Assembly: GCF_002870965.1 (NCBI RefSeq)
Contig: NZ_PHSO01000004.1
Location: 434,001 to 498,000 of the forward strand
Direction of reading: 5' to 3'
DNA length: 64,000 nt
Origin: Tsuneonella flava
GTDB taxonomy: Bacteria; Pseudomonadota; Alphaproteobacteria; Sphingomonadales; Sphingomonadaceae
The notes beneath the pieces are model-generated. The model saw nothing but the letters and a program-made list of their open reading frames with translations. It ran no database searches and was not told the DNA's origin. The position numbers and the translations under genes are program-made. Of the stretch, positions 45,198-53,006 are shown piece after piece. Position 1 is the stretch's first letter, and each line of letters begins with the position of its first letter.

Positions 45198-46499
45198 TCA
45201 GTCGAATGCGCGTTGCCCTACTACGCTGAGGCCATACCCCTCCAGCGCGACCAGCGAATGTTCGGTATCGGTCAGTAAAACCATATCCTGCACGCCCAGT
45301 TCAGTCAGCACTTGTGCGCCGCCGCCATAATCGCGCTGTTCGCTAGCCGAAGCACTGGCAACCGGGCCCTTACCGTTGGCCATATCAATCGCACGGCTGA
45401 AATATTCGCGCGTCGGGCGGCTGATAAGAACGATTACGCCCACCCCTTCTTCACCGATAATCTGCATCGATTTTTCAACGATGTCGCTGCGGTTGTTCTG
45501 TTCGCCAAACAGATCGGGGAAAACCGACAGCGCATGCATCCGCACCAGTGTCGGCTTCGTCGGATCGACCGCGCCTTTCACCAATGCCAGCATCTCGTCG
45601 TTTGTCGCTTTATTGTAGAACGTGATCGCCTGCCATTCGCCGCCCCAGCGGCTGGTGAACTGGCGCTGGTTGCGGCGCACGATCACTTTGTCATGCTTGC
45701 GGCGATAGGCGATCAGGTCGCGGATCGTGCCGATCTTCATGTCGTGCCGCCGGGCAAAGCGGACCAGATCGTCCATTCGCGCCATCGTGCCATCGTCATT
45801 CATGACTTCGCAAATCACACCCGAAGGGTTGAGCCCGGCAAGACGCGAGATATCAACCGCCGCTTCGGTGTGTCCCGCGCGCACGAGCACCCCGCCATCG
45901 CGGGCGACCAGCGGGAAAACATGGCCGGGCGTCACGATATCGTCGCGCCCCTTGTTGCCATCGATCGCGACCGAGACAGTGCGCGCGCGGTCACCTGCAC
46001 TGATCCCCGTGCTGACCCCTTCGCGTGCCTCGATCGAGGTAGTGAAGGCGGTTTCGTGGCGGGTGCGGTTGTTCTGACTCATCAGATCGAGGCCAAGCTG
46101 CTCCACCCGCTCACGGGTGAGCGAAAGGCAAATCAGCCCGCGCCCGTGCGTCGCCATGAAATTGATCGCATCGGGTGTCGCCATCTGCGCGGGAATAATC
46201 AGATCGCCTTCGTTCTCGCGATCTTCATCGTCCACCAGCACGATCATCCGTCCGTTACGCGCTTCGTCGATAATCTCTTCCGCACTCGCCATCACTGGGC
46301 GCTCATCGTTCTCGGCAATAAAATCGTCGAGCTTTGCCAGCGTCTCGGCCGTGGGGTTCCAGCTATCCTCAGTGCAATCACGCAGCGAGTTGGCATGAAG
46401 CCCGGCGGCGCGGGCGAGCGCAGTGCGGCTCATGCGGTTTTCGGAAACGATCGCGCGCACACGGGCGATGGTCGGATTGCTGGCTGTCTGAGTCGTCAT
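45198..46499 (-). CDS. ribB: 3,4-dihydroxy-2-butanone-4-phosphate synthase with N-terminal helix-turn-helix and degenerate GTP-cyclohydrolase-II-like C-terminus
   Basis: RibB makes the four-carbon unit for riboflavin from ribulose 5-phosphate. The enzyme domain (about residues 70-275) has [15 protein letters not shown] and [15 protein letters not shown]. The first 62 residues look like an XRE-type helix-turn-helix ([19 protein letters not shown], then [15 protein letters not shown]). The C-terminal part resembles GTP cyclohydrolase II, but around residues 315-345 ([19 protein letters not shown]) the three zinc-binding cysteines and the catalytic motif are absent, so that half is probably inactive. 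The protein of 433 residues may bind the palindromes just upstream. The ATG at 46499 follows them directly. Confidence 0.9.
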   Translation of the reverse strand: MTTQTASNPTIARVRAIVSENRMSRTALARAAGLHANSLRDCTEDSWNPTAETLAKLDDFIAENDERPVMASAEEIIDEARNGRMIVLVDDEDRENEGDLIIPAQMATPDAINFMATHGRGLICLSLTRERVEQLGLDLMSQNNRTRHETAFTTSIEAREGVSTGISAGDRARTVSVAIDGNKGRDDIVTPGHVFPLVARDGGVLVRAGHTEAAVDISRLAGLNPSGVICEVMNDDGTMARMDDLVRFARRHDMKIGTIRDLIAYRRKHDKVIVRRNQRQFTSRWGGEWQAITFYNKATNDEMLALVKGAVDPTKPTLVRMHALSVFPDLFGEQNNRSDIVEKSMQIIGEEGVGVIVLISRPTREYFSRAIDMANGKGPVASASASEQRDYGGGAQVLTELGVQDMVLLTDTEHSLVALEGYGLSVVGQRAFD

Positions 46500-46513
46500 G
46501 CAGGCCGTATATG

Positions 46514-46546
46514 CACATTATAATGTGACGACAACACTTCAATGTG
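46514..46546. promoter_or_regulatory. Palindromic operator pair upstream of ribB
   Basis: CACATTATAATGTG (46514-46527) is a perfect 14-bp palindrome. A second, imperfect site CACTTCAATGTG (46535-46546) has its centre 20 bp away, about two helical turns, on the same face of the helix. The first contains TATAAT, a consensus -10 element, 13-25 bp before the ribB start codon, so a bound protein could block transcription. The second overlaps the stop codon of the upstream Nmad3-like gene. Confidence 0.65.
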
Positions 46547-47270
46547 ATTCAATTGCCGCAACGATGGATTCCAGCCATTTGCGCGGCGCTGCCCGATTTC
46601 CAGCGTCTGCCACAAATTCCTGCCCTCTCGCAACCGTTTGCAGTCGATTTTCGGGCAACCAGCGATCGGCGCGATCATGATAACTCAACTCGCCTTTGCG
46701 TAACCATTCGGGACGCCGCCAGATGCTGGGCGGCCCCTCCGGCACAGTCAACCGCAACTCAGGAGACGCTGCGGCGGCACCCTTGCCGGGCCCACGATAG
46801 ATCGTGTCGTTCCGCGCGTGCAGACCAATGGCATGTGGGTGATCGAGAGCAGTCAGCTCCTGCCGGACAGCCGCGGCACAATCGGTCAGGTCAATAATCT
46901 CCGCCACATGCAAATAGCCAAAAATGCGATGATGCGGCGGTTCACCGGCTGCTTGGAACAAGCCGAAGAAAACGAACCAGTCGCCCACCTCGACCCCGCG
47001 ATTGGCCAGATGTGTCTGCGCCGCGCCGCATTGGCCCAGCAGGCATTCGCCCTGATCGGTAAACATGGGATCGTGATGACACAGATCATCAGCCTTGTGC
47101 CGCCTTCGACTGGCATGCTCCACATAATCGCCCAGCCCCAGATCGGCCCACGAAGTGCGCGAATATCTGCTGCTGGGAATAGGCAAGCTGACCGGACGGC
47201 CATCGACAATCGGTGAAGGCCCACCCCCGGATGCGCTATCGAACCCTTTGCGGCTGAAGACAATCCGCAT
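46539..47270 (-). CDS. Nmad3-like putative nucleotide modification associated protein
   Basis: This 243-residue protein resembles the Nmad3 family (nucleotide modification associated domain 3): it starts MRIVFSRKGFDSASGG, continues PSPIVDGRPVSLPIP, and has GQCGAAQTHLANRGV, GDWFVFFGLF and GYLHVAEI. This family was defined by comparative genomics and its reaction is not known. The gene lies 5 bp after the NAD(P)-binding protein gene and 39 bp before ribB on the same strand, downstream of dgt, which acts on dNTPs. The assignment is from memory of the family. Confidence 0.7.
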   Translation of the reverse strand: MRIVFSRKGFDSASGGGPSPIVDGRPVSLPIPSSRYSRTSWADLGLGDYVEHASRRRHKADDLCHHDPMFTDQGECLLGQCGAAQTHLANRGVEVGDWFVFFGLFQAAGEPPHHRIFGYLHVAEIIDLTDCAAAVRQELTALDHPHAIGLHARNDTIYRGPGKGAAAASPELRLTVPEGPPSIWRRPEWLRKGELSYHDRADRWLPENRLQTVARGQEFVADAGNRAAPRKWLESIVAAIESH

Positions 47271-47275
47271 CGTTA

Positions 47276-47962
47276 TCAGGCAACGGGCAGGCCTGCCGCA
47301 GCCCGCTGGATCGCATCGGGATCGTGCACAAACTTACCCTTCGCCTTCCGCATGGCCAGGGCCAGCGCCGCCTGCGCCACGTCCTCTGCCCGAACGGAGC
47401 GATAGGCGCGGTATTTACCCTGCATCAGCAGGTCCGTGATCGGCGCAGCGATAATGCCTATCCGTTCGCCCAGACGACGGTCGCCATCGCGTTCCCCACG
47501 CAGCAAACCAGGGCGCAGGATATCAAGCCGGTCGAACCCGATCTGGCGCAACGCGCCTTCCACTTCCCCCTTAACCTTCAGATAGAAATTGCGGCTCAGG
47601 CTGTTGGCCCCGGCAGAGCTGACCGCGACAAAGCTCCGCACCCCATGCACCTTAGCCGCCCGCGCCGTATCCAGCACAAGCCGTTCGTCCACCGCGCGAA
47701 ATGCATCTTCGTCTTTGCCTGCCTGCGCCCATGTCGTGCCAAGGGCAGAGATCATCGCAGCGGGCCGGATCGCACCAATCAGATTGCCCCATTGCGCGGG
47801 ATCGGCGATATGCATCTCCATCCGCGCCCCGGCTGGCAGCGGCATCTCGCGACGGGCAATCGCAAACAGGCAGATGTCAGTGCGGCCGACGCATTGTTCG
47901 ATCACAGTGCGCCCGATCAGCCCGGTGGCACCGACCAGCGCGATCCGCAGCGGTTCAGACAT
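47276..47962 (-). CDS. NAD(P)-binding protein (atypical SDR/epimerase family)
   Basis: This 228-residue Rossmann protein begins IALVGATGLIGRTVIEQC with the GATGxxG loop. It has FVAVSSAGANSLSRNFYLKVKGEVE, where Ser, Tyr and Lys positions of the extended-like SDR are present, and ILRPGLLRGERDG. It resembles the HTATIP2/YwnB-like oxidoreductase group. The ATG at 47962 overlaps the dgt stop by 8 bp. The reaction is unknown. Confidence 0.85.
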   Translation of the reverse strand: MSEPLRIALVGATGLIGRTVIEQCVGRTDICLFAIARREMPLPAGARMEMHIADPAQWGNLIGAIRPAAMISALGTTWAQAGKDEDAFRAVDERLVLDTARAAKVHGVRSFVAVSSAGANSLSRNFYLKVKGEVEGALRQIGFDRLDILRPGLLRGERDGDRRLGERIGIIAAPITDLLMQGKYRAYRSVRAEDVAQAALALAMRKAKGKFVHDPDAIQRAAAGLPVA

Positions 47963-49115
47963 TCTGCAATCCGGCCGGCACTTTGCCATATATCCGCGCA
48001 CACTGATCCATCGCGTACCGATCAGTCATCCCGGCAATGAAATCGGCCAGCATGCGGCTGTGCTCCGGCTCCTGCGAAGGCAGTTTCGCGCGCCATTCGG
48101 GCGGCAACTGGCCGGGATCCTGATCGTATGCCGCGAACAACCGCGCCACCACCTCACGCGCATTCTCTGCCGCAGAAATCTGCTCAGGGTGGTAATACAG
48201 CTTGTCGTACATGAACCGCTTCAACCCCCGCTCCGCCAGCGCCATCGCGGGGGAGAAACCCGCCAGCGCCGATGGGTGCGCCCGGACTTCCGCCACGCTG
48301 GCAATATCGGCAACCTGCGCGCGGGTATGTTCGATCACATCGTTGACCATCGCCCCGATCTGGCTGCGGATCAGTTCGCGCAATTGCAGCTCGCGGCTGA
48401 CAGATGGGAAGCGCCGCTCTACCGCGCGGAATTGATCCGCCAGCAGATCGATCTGCATCAGATCGTCCAGATCGAGGAAACCGGCGCGCAGGCCATCGTC
48501 GATATCGTGGTTGTCGTATGCAATGTCGTCCGCAACCGCGGCGACTTGCGCTTCAAGGCTGGGCCATGTGCCCAGATCGAGGGGAAACGCCGCATCCAGC
48601 TCTGCCAGCGCCCAGCCCGGCGATGCAACCGGGCCATTATGCTTCGCCAGCCCTTCGAGCAAATCCCATGTCAGATTGATGCCGGGATGCCCGATATAAG
48701 GGCTTTCCAGCCGCATCAGAGTGCGTAGCCCGTGGGCGTTATGATCGAACCCCCCGCGCTCGACCATCGCCTGTTCCAGCGCGGTTTCGCCTGCATGACC
48801 GAACGGCGGATGGCCGATATCGTGCGCGAGGCACAGTGCCTCTGTCAGATCTTCGTCCAGCCCCAGCGCACGGGCGATCACGCGGCCGATCTGCGCCACT
48901 TCCAGACTGTGGGTTAGCCGGGTGCGATAGTGATCGCCATCAGGCGCAATGAACACCTGCGTTTTCGAGCGCAGGCGGCGGAATGCGATGGAATGAATGA
49001 TCCGATCGCGATCCCGCTGGAACTCGCTACGCGGTCCGCGCGCGCCCTTCCGGTCTTCGGCAAATTCGCGACCGCGCGTGGCGGCAGGATCGGCAGCATA
49101 TCGAGCGCGGTTCAT
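47955..49115 (-). CDS. dgt: Deoxyguanosinetriphosphate triphosphohydrolase-like protein
   Basis: This HD-domain protein hydrolyses dNTPs, typically dGTP, to the nucleoside and triphosphate. The 386 residues show the N-terminal SEFQRDRDRIIHSIAFRRL, KTQVF, the HD motifs TRLTHSLEVAQIGR and CLAHDIGHPPFGHAGE, and the later VADDIAYDNHDIDDGLRAG. The ATG at 49115 gives a normal start (MNRARYAADPAATRGREFAED). The 5' side contains a terminator-like hairpin 86 bp upstream, so expression may be attenuated. It heads the dgt-SDR-Nmad3 run. Confidence 0.93.
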   Translation of the reverse strand: MNRARYAADPAATRGREFAEDRKGARGPRSEFQRDRDRIIHSIAFRRLRSKTQVFIAPDGDHYRTRLTHSLEVAQIGRVIARALGLDEDLTEALCLAHDIGHPPFGHAGETALEQAMVERGGFDHNAHGLRTLMRLESPYIGHPGINLTWDLLEGLAKHNGPVASPGWALAELDAAFPLDLGTWPSLEAQVAAVADDIAYDNHDIDDGLRAGFLDLDDLMQIDLLADQFRAVERRFPSVSRELQLRELIRSQIGAMVNDVIEHTRAQVADIASVAEVRAHPSALAGFSPAMALAERGLKRFMYDKLYYHPEQISAAENAREVVARLFAAYDQDPGQLPPEWRAKLPSQEPEHSRMLADFIAGMTDRYAMDQCARIYGKVPAGLQNV

Positions 49116-49200
49116 AGAAGTATGGGCGATAGTCGCAGCGACCGTCAGCGACAACCGGAACAGTCGTGGAACATTGTCCCGACGCATACACGCGGCGCGC

Positions 49201-49235
49201 AAAAAGGGCTGCACACCGCGAACGATGTGCAGCCC
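49201..49235 (-). terminator. Intrinsic terminator upstream of dgt
   Basis: On the minus strand a perfect 10-bp stem GGGCTGCACA/TGTGCAGCCC with a 10-nt loop is followed by TTTTT. It is oriented toward dgt and lies 86 bp before its ATG. It would end a transcript coming from the promoter near 49430-49458. Confidence 0.85.
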
Positions 49236-49423
49236 CCTTCGAGGTTGCCCGCTCTGGTGCGACCCGCCGGGTATCCTCGAAACCGTTCGGGGTTGGCGAT
49301 GATAACGTCGTGACGACAGTCTGGGTGCACGCTAGCCGTTCCACAGACCAAACCGCTCCGATCTCCATCGGACTTTCTAAGATTTCAGATCGAGGTAATG
49401 ACAGCTCGCGCCCAATTGAGAAG
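49201..49423 (-). ncRNA. Candidate structured small RNA or dgt leader attenuator
   Basis: Between a TTGGAC/TATCAT promoter and the terminator lies a region of about 220 nt with no well-supported ORF. Short stems are visible: TCCGAT-GGAG-ATCGGA (49357-49372) with a GGAG loop, TTCGAGG/CCTCGAA (49238-49281) enclosing a smaller CCCG/CGGG hairpin, and GGTT/AACC nearby. The three-part layout of promoter, folded body and terminator fits an independent small RNA. A leader that controls dgt is the alternative. I cannot match it to 6S, SRP or another named family. Confidence 0.55.
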
Positions 49424-49429
49424 CATCAA

Positions 49430-49458
49430 ATGATAAAATTTGGGCAATTTTTGTCCAA
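49430..49458 (-). promoter_or_regulatory. Candidate promoter for the RNA upstream of dgt
   Basis: On the minus strand TTGGAC (49453-49458) and TATCAT (49430-49435) are spaced 17 bp in an unusually AT-rich stretch. Transcription would start near 49423. Confidence 0.55.
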
Positions 49459-49478
49459 ATTTTTCCTCGCAATAGAAA

Positions 49479-50186
49479 TCACACCTCAAGCAGCCACTGT
49501 ATTGCGGCATCGCAATGCGCGCGGGTGGAATCGAATATCGGCAGAACATTGGCATCGACATCGATCACCAGCTCCAGCTCGGTACAGGCAAGCACAATTG
49601 CCTTCGCCCCATCCTGTTCCTTGCGGGTGATGAGAGTCTTGAACATCCTCTCCGCCTCCCGTGTGGCCTTGCCGCGCATCAGATCGTCGTAAATCACGCG
49701 GTCGATCTGATCGATGGCATCGCTATCTGGCGGCATCAAATCGACACCGTGCGCGACGAGGCGTTGCCGGTAAAAGCTCTCGGTCATGACGTTGCGCGTA
49801 CCGAACAGCGCCGCATCGGTTGCCCCGGCCTCCTGCATTTCCCGGCCCACGCAATCGGCAATATGGATGATGGGGATCGATACCGATGCCGCCACCCTGT
49901 CATAGACCTTGTGCATCGAATTGGCGCAAATCATCAGTGCTCCGGCCCCGGCCTGTTCGAGCCGCTGCGCGCTCTCGCTCAACACCTGCGCGGCTCGGTC
50001 CCATTCGGCATCTTCGCGTAAGCCGTAGAGATGGGAGAAATCGAGGCTTTCGATCAGCAGGGGGGCACTCGCATGCCCTCCTTCGCTGGCGCGTTGCACA
50101 CCGCGGTTGATCCGTTCGTAATATGTCCGGGTCGATACCCAGCTCATCCCGCCAATCAGGCCCAGCTTACGCACGTGCGCCTCCAT
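49479..50186 (-). CDS. Aspartate/glutamate racemase family protein
   Basis: This 235-residue PLP-independent racemase has GLIGGMSWVSTRTYYERIN at the start, a first active-site Cys in MICANSMH and a second in VLACTELELV, the two-cysteine pattern of aspartate racemases. It would interconvert L- and D-aspartate or a similar acidic amino acid, in the cytoplasm. The ATG at 50186 has no strong ribosome site, and codons up to MRKLGLIGG-like (MEAHVRKLG) look natural. Its 3' end lies about 20 bp from the AT-rich promoter of the candidate RNA. Confidence 0.9.
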   Translation of the reverse strand: MEAHVRKLGLIGGMSWVSTRTYYERINRGVQRASEGGHASAPLLIESLDFSHLYGLREDAEWDRAAQVLSESAQRLEQAGAGALMICANSMHKVYDRVAASVSIPIIHIADCVGREMQEAGATDAALFGTRNVMTESFYRQRLVAHGVDLMPPDSDAIDQIDRVIYDDLMRGKATREAERMFKTLITRKEQDGAKAIVLACTELELVIDVDANVLPIFDSTRAHCDAAIQWLLEV

Positions 50187-50237
50187 ATATTGTAATTAGT
50201 ATTTGAATTTACGATCGTTGGCCGCAGGCTCCCGGCC

Positions 50238-51269
50238 TTAGTGGTCTGCGCGCGCCGCGTCCATTTGCGGCAACGCAGCAATCCACCGCTCCACCGCTTC
50301 CAGCCCGTCATGATCCACCGTCGCCTTGCCCAGTTCGGGCATCGCAACCCCCGCTTCGGAGCTGGCCATACGATAGGTAAGGATCGACTGGTCCGGCTTG
50401 CCCGGCACAACATCGTACAACAGGTTGCCCGCCCCACGACCGGCAGCGACGGGATGCTTCATGATCCCGATGGCATGCGGATCGGATTGCTCCCACCGCA
50501 GATCGAGGCCCGAATTCGATGCGGTCGCGCCGGGGCGATGGCAATGGGCACAATTGGCCTCGAGATAGCCGCGCGCCGCCGCCGCTACAGAAACAGTGGC
50601 GCGATCTTCCCACATGGGAATTCTGTTTGCGACGGCAGGCACTTTGTCGATCATCCCGGCATCGGCAAAGCGATCAAGCCAATCGGCCGAAAGATTGCGC
50701 GCTTTCGGCCCAATGGGGATTACCTCTCCGTTCAACCCGTGGCATTCCTTGCACTGGTTCTTGTTGGGCACCCGATAATCGATCGCCTCACCCGCAGGTG
50801 TCGTGACGGGCATCCGCGCACCGGCAACTGCCAGTTTCGCTTCGGTCTGTTCGTCGTTCCAGACATAGGGCAACGCCAGCCAGCCATCGGCGCGGTGCAG
50901 CAACACACGGGTTTCGATCAGGCGCCGCTTGCCATCTTTCTGAAAAGCGAAAGTCTTGATCAACGCTGCGCCCACCGGCAGGTCGATCAATCCCTCCCCA
51001 TCGGCCTTCGCCTGTGTGCCCTGAGGTACATAGACGAACCGCAGCTTCTCCGCTCCATCTGACCATAGCGGAGTATTCAGCCGATATGGCGTCACCCGCG
51101 CTGTCGGTATCTGCGCGGCGGCATCGGTAAAGAACCCATATTCGGACAAAGTGCGCGGCAGACCCGCTTCAGCAATTACCGCATCGTTCACTGCCCCGCG
51201 ATCAGGTGCAGCGGCCAGAGCGGCAGCCGCCGTTGCCAGCGCAGCGCCGAATACGAACGAACGGATCAT
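50238..51269 (-). CDS. SO2930/HNE_0200-type exported diheme c-type cytochrome
   Basis: This 343-residue protein has a signal peptide (residues 1-20) and two heme c sites: CKECH near residue 190 and CAHCH near residue 250. Between them and the N-terminus lies a beta-rich domain (FFTDAAAQIPTARVTPYRLNTPLWSDG). This pattern fits the HNE_0200/SO_2930 family of unknown function. It is the partner of the parallel beta-helix protein encoded just upstream: the ATG at 51269 overlaps that stop (ATGA). The role is probably redox chemistry in the periplasm, but substrate and partner are unknown. Confidence 0.85.
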   Translation of the reverse strand: MIRSFVFGAALATAAAALAAAPDRGAVNDAVIAEAGLPRTLSEYGFFTDAAAQIPTARVTPYRLNTPLWSDGAEKLRFVYVPQGTQAKADGEGLIDLPVGAALIKTFAFQKDGKRRLIETRVLLHRADGWLALPYVWNDEQTEAKLAVAGARMPVTTPAGEAIDYRVPNKNQCKECHGLNGEVIPIGPKARNLSADWLDRFADAGMIDKVPAVANRIPMWEDRATVSVAAAARGYLEANCAHCHRPGATASNSGLDLRWEQSDPHAIGIMKHPVAAGRGAGNLLYDVVPGKPDQSILTYRMASSEAGVAMPELGKATVDHDGLEAVERWIAALPQMDAARADH

Positions 51270-52501
51270 GAAACCAGCCGGGCTTCCAGTTCTTTGGGAG
51301 CGCCAATTCCTTCCATATTCCACGGTTGGCCATAAGCAGGCACGCTGAGTGGCCCTGGCCTGGCCTCCGCCATCGATTGTCCCTGCTTGCTAAGGTTGAG
51401 CGACCACCCAGGCATTTCCGGGCTGGCCAGAACGGCAGGGGTATCGTCATCCTGCTGTAAACCGTCCCACATCAGCGTCGGCAGCGCACCGCCGAATGCC
51501 TGCACTACGGGGGCAATACCCGGCAGATCGGGGGCCTGCCCATTATCGTATGCTTGATTGTCGGCCACCACCACCTCGCGTGGATAGGGGTTGTACCGCT
51601 TGTCCTCGAACGGCTTGATATAGCTGACCACCATCACCGCGGCGGTGGGGTTATCGACAATAGTATTGTTGTCCACCCACACCTGTTCGTTGGCCATCAC
51701 CATGATGCCTGTGCCGCGCGGCACCCCGGCGACAATATTTCCTTTGGGAGCGAAATTGGGCGTGGTATTCGTGCTGACGAGGTTTTCCCGCACCAGCACG
51801 TTACCGCCCCCCATCACCGGCAGATTGGGCAGGTCGAACACCAGAATGCCGCCGGTATTGCCGGTGACCATATTGCGTTCGACAATCGCGTCTCGGCTGT
51901 TTTCGATTTCGATCCCGGCGACATTCTGCCGCGCGATGGAGTTCCGCACGGTAATCTTGCGCGACTGGCCGACATAGATCCCCGCATCCGATGCGCCCGA
52001 CACTTCGCATTCGGCGATCAGCACTCCGGTGCTTTCCACGGGATAGATGCCGTATGCCCCATTGGTTGGCTTTGGCCCGCTGGTCCAGGTCACGCGGACG
52101 CGCTGATAGACGATGTTGTCGGCACCCTTCGATTTGATCCCATCGCCTTGCGGATTTTCAACCGCGAAATCGCGCAGAGTGACTTTGTCCGATGTCACCA
52201 GCAACCCCTCGCCTGCGCCCTTCTGGCCAGTGAAGTCGAGGACGGTGGCATTCATCCCTGCACCGCGCACAGTCACGTTATCGACATCGAGGCTTAGCCC
52301 GTCGTCGAGCACGAAACGTCCCGCGCCCAGCACGACCTCGTCCCCCGGCTCGCTCAGGATCAATGCTTCTTGCAATCGCTGCCCGGCACCGTCGCCTGCG
52401 GCGATTTCGTGAGTGGCCGCATACGCGGGGCTCGCGGCGCACAGCGCCAGCGCAGTCATACAGGTCATCCTCATGGGTCCGATGCTGATACTGACAGACA
52501 T
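51266..52501 (-). CDS. Exported parallel beta-helix repeat protein
   Basis: This 411-residue protein has a signal peptide (ending SPAYA) and then a right-handed beta-helix with the repeated asparagine/valine coil pattern (VTLRDFAVENPQGDGIKSKGADN, kept here to the core; GVLIAECEVSGASDAGIYVG). The fold is used by polysaccharide lyases and epimerases, but no lyase catalytic site is identified. The TIGR family pairs it with the diheme cytochrome encoded downstream, as here. The start is ATG 52501; ATG 52474 is also possible. Confidence 0.85.
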   Translation of the reverse strand: MSVSISIGPMRMTCMTALALCAASPAYAATHEIAAGDGAGQRLQEALILSEPGDEVVLGAGRFVLDDGLSLDVDNVTVRGAGMNATVLDFTGQKGAGEGLLVTSDKVTLRDFAVENPQGDGIKSKGADNIVYQRVRVTWTSGPKPTNGAYGIYPVESTGVLIAECEVSGASDAGIYVGQSRKITVRNSIARQNVAGIEIENSRDAIVERNMVTGNTGGILVFDLPNLPVMGGGNVLVRENLVSTNTTPNFAPKGNIVAGVPRGTGIMVMANEQVWVDNNTIVDNPTAAVMVVSYIKPFEDKRYNPYPREVVVADNQAYDNGQAPDLPGIAPVVQAFGGALPTLMWDGLQQDDDTPAVLASPEMPGWSLNLSKQGQSMAEARPGPLSVPAYGQPWNMEGIGAPKELEARLVS

Positions 52502-52607
52502 GTAAGTCAATCGCTCATCCGGAAATTATTCCTATGATTATCTACTTGCGCGACTCATCGGGCAGGCGCAGTCCTCTGATGTCCTACCTGGAGTGGAGCA
52601 TTGTGAG

Positions 52608-52979
52608 ATGATGCGTGCAAAGCTTGTTGGCGCCTCGCTGGCGCTGGTCCTGATCGCTGCCCCGGCAATGGCCGAAGACTGGGATTTCGTGCTGACCAAC
52701 GACACCGGCAAAACGGTGACACAGGTCGAACTGTCTCCCGCAGGCACAGCCAAATGGGCTGCTCAACGGACCGACGAAGGCGTGTCGAGCGAAGTGAAGA
52801 ACGGCAATGACTGGACCGTCCATTTCGACAAATCCAAAGACACCTGCGATTATGACGTGCGCCTGACGTTTGCCGACAAGAGCACCGTCGTGTGGACCGG
52901 GCTGAACGTGTGCGACAATGCCTTTGCCGAATTCAGCTATCGCAATGGCAACCCGGTGATCGTGGTCGACGACGATTGA
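52608..52979 (+). CDS. Hypothetical exported protein
   Basis: This 123-residue protein has a signal peptide (MMRAKLVGASLALVLIAAPAMA) and a small mature domain beginning EDWDFVLTNDTGKTV. It has two cysteines (DTCDYD and NVCDN), which could form a disulfide. The pattern suggests a small beta-sandwich periplasmic protein. The function is unknown. ATG 52608 follows GTGGAG. It is a lone plus-strand gene between two minus-strand operons. Confidence 0.75.
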   Translation: MMRAKLVGASLALVLIAAPAMAEDWDFVLTNDTGKTVTQVELSPAGTAKWAAQRTDEGVSSEVKNGNDWTVHFDKSKDTCDYDVRLTFADKSTVVWTGLNVCDNAFAEFSYRNGNPVIVVDDD

Positions 52980-53006
52980 TCGGCACAGATCGCAAGGCGC
53001 CCGCGA

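Noticed and set aside
45312-46523. Long plus-strand open frame opposite ribB
   Set aside because: The minus strand encodes RibB with its [11 protein letters not shown] motif. The shadow frame shows no family features.
49027-49368. Minus-strand open frame (ATG at 49368) across the region upstream of dgt
   Set aside because: It runs through the perfect terminator hairpin and overlaps the dgt start in another frame, with no family pattern. A structured RNA explains the region better.
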